Shown here in pieces: positions 5,099 through 6,812 of a DNA stretch of 6,812 nt. A model generated the notes under the pieces. It saw only the letters and a program-made list of their open reading frames with translations. It did no database searches and had not been told where the DNA came from. Source of the stretch: Nitrospira sp. (GTDB taxonomy: Bacteria > Nitrospirota > Nitrospiria > Nitrospirales > Nitrospiraceae); assembly GCA_016873525.1 (NCBI GenBank), contig VGXD01000109.1, positions 1 to 6,812 on the forward strand. The letters are read 5' to 3'. Position 1 is the first letter of the stretch, and every line of letters starts with the position of its first letter. Both the position numbers and the translations under genes were made by a program.

Positions 5099-6812
5099 TT
5101 ACACGGACGTGGCATCCGATTCTGCGGCTTCCTCCTGTTTCCTGTTTTCCCAGCGATGCAGCAACTGATAGAGCACCGGCAGCACCATGAGAATCAGGAC
5201 CGCCGAAGTGAGCATGCCCCCGACCACGACCCTGGCCAAGGGCTGTTGCGACTGCGCCCCGATCCCCGTGGCCACAGCGGCCGGCAAGAGGCCGATGGCC
5301 GCCGCCAAGGTCGTCATCAAAACCGGCCTCATGCGCACGTCGGCGCTGGTTAAGATGGCCGTCCGCAAATCGTAGCCCTCCTCCATGAGGTCCCGAATCC
5401 TGACGACCAGGATCAGGCCGCCCTGGATCGCCACCCCGAACAACGAGATGAAGCCCACCGCGGCAGAAATGCTGAACTCCGTTCCCGTGAGCAAGAGCGA
5501 GAATATGCCCCCGACCAAAGCAAAGGGCACGGCCAACAGCACCAGCACCGCGTCGCGGAAGGAGTTCACCGCAAGGAACACGAGAAACAGGATGAGCACC
5601 AGACTCAGCGGCACGATGGTCGCCAAGCGTTTCTTCTCGTCCTGCAACTGGTCGTATTCCCCGTGCCATTCGATCCGGTAGCGTTCCGGCAGCGTGACCT
5701 GTTTGCGGATCATGGCCTCCGCCTCCTTGACCGTACTCTCCAAGTCCCGCCCCCTCACGCTGAACTTGATGGGAATGTACCGTTCGTTGTTCTCCCGGTA
5801 AATGATGAAGGCGCCGGTTTGCAGCGAAATGGCAGCCAACTGCTTGAGCGGAATCCTGGCCCCGTCCGGCGTGCTGACCTGGATGTTGCTGATCGCCTCC
5901 ACGTCCTGACGATACTCCGGCAAGAACCGCACGACCAGATCGAACCACCGCTCGCCTTCATAGACCCTGGTGACCGCCTGCCCTCCGATCGCAGCCTGGA
6001 TCACCGTGTTCACGTCCGAGACCAGAAGCCCGTAGCGGGCGCAGGCTTCCCGGTCCACCTTGATCAACAGATTGGGCTGTCCCGTAAGGTGAAAAACTCC
6101 AAGGTCCTTCACCCCCGGCACCTGTTGCATCACTTTCTCGATCTCCGACGCCTTGATTTCCAGCAGCGCCAGGTCGGTGCCGAAGAGCTTGATCGAGTTT
6201 TCCCCCTTGACGCCGGACATGGCCTCCTGCACGTTATCCTGGATCACCTGGGAAAAGTTGAAGTTCACGCCGGGAATCTTCCCCAGCACCCCTTCGATCT
6301 CCGCGATCAATGCCTCCTTGGTGGGCACCTCTTTCCTCCACTCCTTGTGGGGCTTGAGGTTGACAAGGAACTCCGCGTTGAAAAAGCTGGTCGGGTCGGT
6401 GCCGTCGTCCGGTCGTCCGAGTTGCGAGACGATGTTGGTGACTTCGGGGAATTGTCTAAAAATCCCCCGAACCTCGCCGGTCAGGCGATCGGCCTGCTCG
6501 AACGAAATGTCCACCGGCATGGTCGCGCGGACCCAGAGGTTCCCTTCTTCCAAGGCCGGCATGAACTCCCCGCCCAAAAACGGCACGGCCACGAGGGCCA
6601 GCACGAACAATCCCACCGCAAGGCCGATCACGATCATCTCGTGTTCCAAGGCCCAGTGCAACGCCTTCATGTAGGTCCGCCGGATGCCCCGCACCACCGG
6701 CATTTCTTCTTCGCGCATCGACCCGGTAAGCAGCAAGGAGCAGAGGGACGGGGCCAGCGTGAAGGCCATCAACAGCGCCCCGCTGAGGGCGAATCCGTAG
6801 GTCAGCGACATA
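5099..6812 (-). CDS. Heavy-metal efflux RND transporter, CzcA/CusA family (N-terminus cut by window edge)
   Basis: This is the inner-membrane pump of a tripartite proton-driven exporter that normally works with a periplasmic adaptor and an outer-membrane channel. The 570 visible codons are roughly the C-terminal half of a protein usually about 1030-1070 residues long. In visible-residue numbering, membrane helix 6 is at about 5-28 and helix 7 at 58-80. They are followed by GGEFMPALEEGNLWVR (80-95), where the second periplasmic half begins, running to about 395. Helices 8-12 lie between about 398 and 550, with RMRPVLMTTLAAAIGLLP at 493-510 and the family-typical GGMLTSAVLILMVLPVLY at 531-548. 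A short charged tail ends at TAA (5099-5101). The segments VKGENSIKLFGTD and ACARYGLLVSDVN place it in the heavy-metal group (HME) rather than the drug-efflux group. The three methionines that bind Cu/Ag in CusA do not appear to be conserved, so a divalent metal such as Co, Zn or Cd is more likely. The residues of helix 4 lie outside the window. Confidence 0.93.
   Translation of the reverse strand, partial: MSLTYGFALSGALLMAFTLAPSLCSLLLTGSMREEEMPVVRGIRRTYMKALHWALEHEMIVIGLAVGLFVLALVAVPFLGGEFMPALEEGNLWVRATMPVDISFEQADRLTGEVRGIFRQFPEVTNIVSQLGRPDDGTDPTSFFNAEFLVNLKPHKEWRKEVPTKEALIAEIEGVLGKIPGVNFNFSQVIQDNVQEAMSGVKGENSIKLFGTDLALLEIKASEIEKVMQQVPGVKDLGVFHLTGQPNLLIKVDREACARYGLLVSDVNTVIQAAIGGQAVTRVYEGERWFDLVVRFLPEYRQDVEAISNIQVSTPDGARIPLKQLAAISLQTGAFIIYRENNERYIPIKFSVRGRDLESTVKEAEAMIRKQVTLPERYRIEWHGEYDQLQDEKKRLATIVPLSLVLILFLVFLAVNSFRDAVLVLLAVPFALVGGIFSLLLTGTEFSISAAVGFISLFGVAIQGGLILVVRIRDLMEEGYDLRTAILTSADVRMRPVLMTTLAAAIGLLPAAVATGIGAQSQQPLARVVVGGMLTSAVLILMVLPVLYQLLHRWENRKQEEAAESDATSV

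Noticed and set aside
5085..5948. A 287-codon frame on the minus strand within the RND gene
   Set aside because: It is a shifted frame of the RND gene with a Gly/His/Arg-rich product, whereas the RND frame matches its family throughout.

Overview
All credible genes in this window lie on the minus strand, so transcription runs from the right edge to the left. The DNA is GC-rich. The gene content points to a Gram-negative (diderm) bacterium: an RND exporter, a beta-barrel outer-membrane protein ending in phenylalanine, and a secreted helical-repeat protein. From memory, the barrel protein and the deformylase look most like proteins of Nitrospira (phylum Nitrospirota). That assignment is an inference and was not tested by a search.

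Layout in transcription order. (1) 6812 to 5099: the C-terminal 570 codons of a CzcA/CusA-type heavy-metal RND exporter, cut by the right edge. (2) 5098 to 4975: a 124-base gap holding a possible 19-codon reading frame behind a strong ribosome-binding site. (3) 4974 to 3127: a 615-residue Omp85-like (BamA/TamA family) outer-membrane barrel protein with no room for POTRA domains. It carries a diverged second copy of part of its own barrel near the N-terminus. (4) 3095 to 2310: a 261-residue secreted HEAT-repeat protein, 31 bases after the barrel gene. (5) 2309 to 2180: a 130-base gap with a good extended -10 promoter candidate inside an imperfect palindrome. (6) 2179 to 1649: peptide deformylase (def). 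(7) 1623 to 1: an MsbA-like ABC exporter with fused membrane and ATPase domains, starting at GTG 25 bases after def and cut by the left edge.

Two transcription groups are likely. The first is RND exporter, barrel protein and HEAT protein, all envelope-related. The second is def and the ABC exporter, probably driven from the promoter near 2234-2270. Deformylase is housekeeping (removal of N-terminal formyl groups from new proteins), and its pairing with an ABC exporter looks like co-transcription rather than a shared pathway. No RNA genes, mobile elements, CRISPR arrays or attachment sites were seen. The least ordinary element is the internal duplication in the barrel protein, together with its altered RGF motif; nothing here amounts to a clearly new system.
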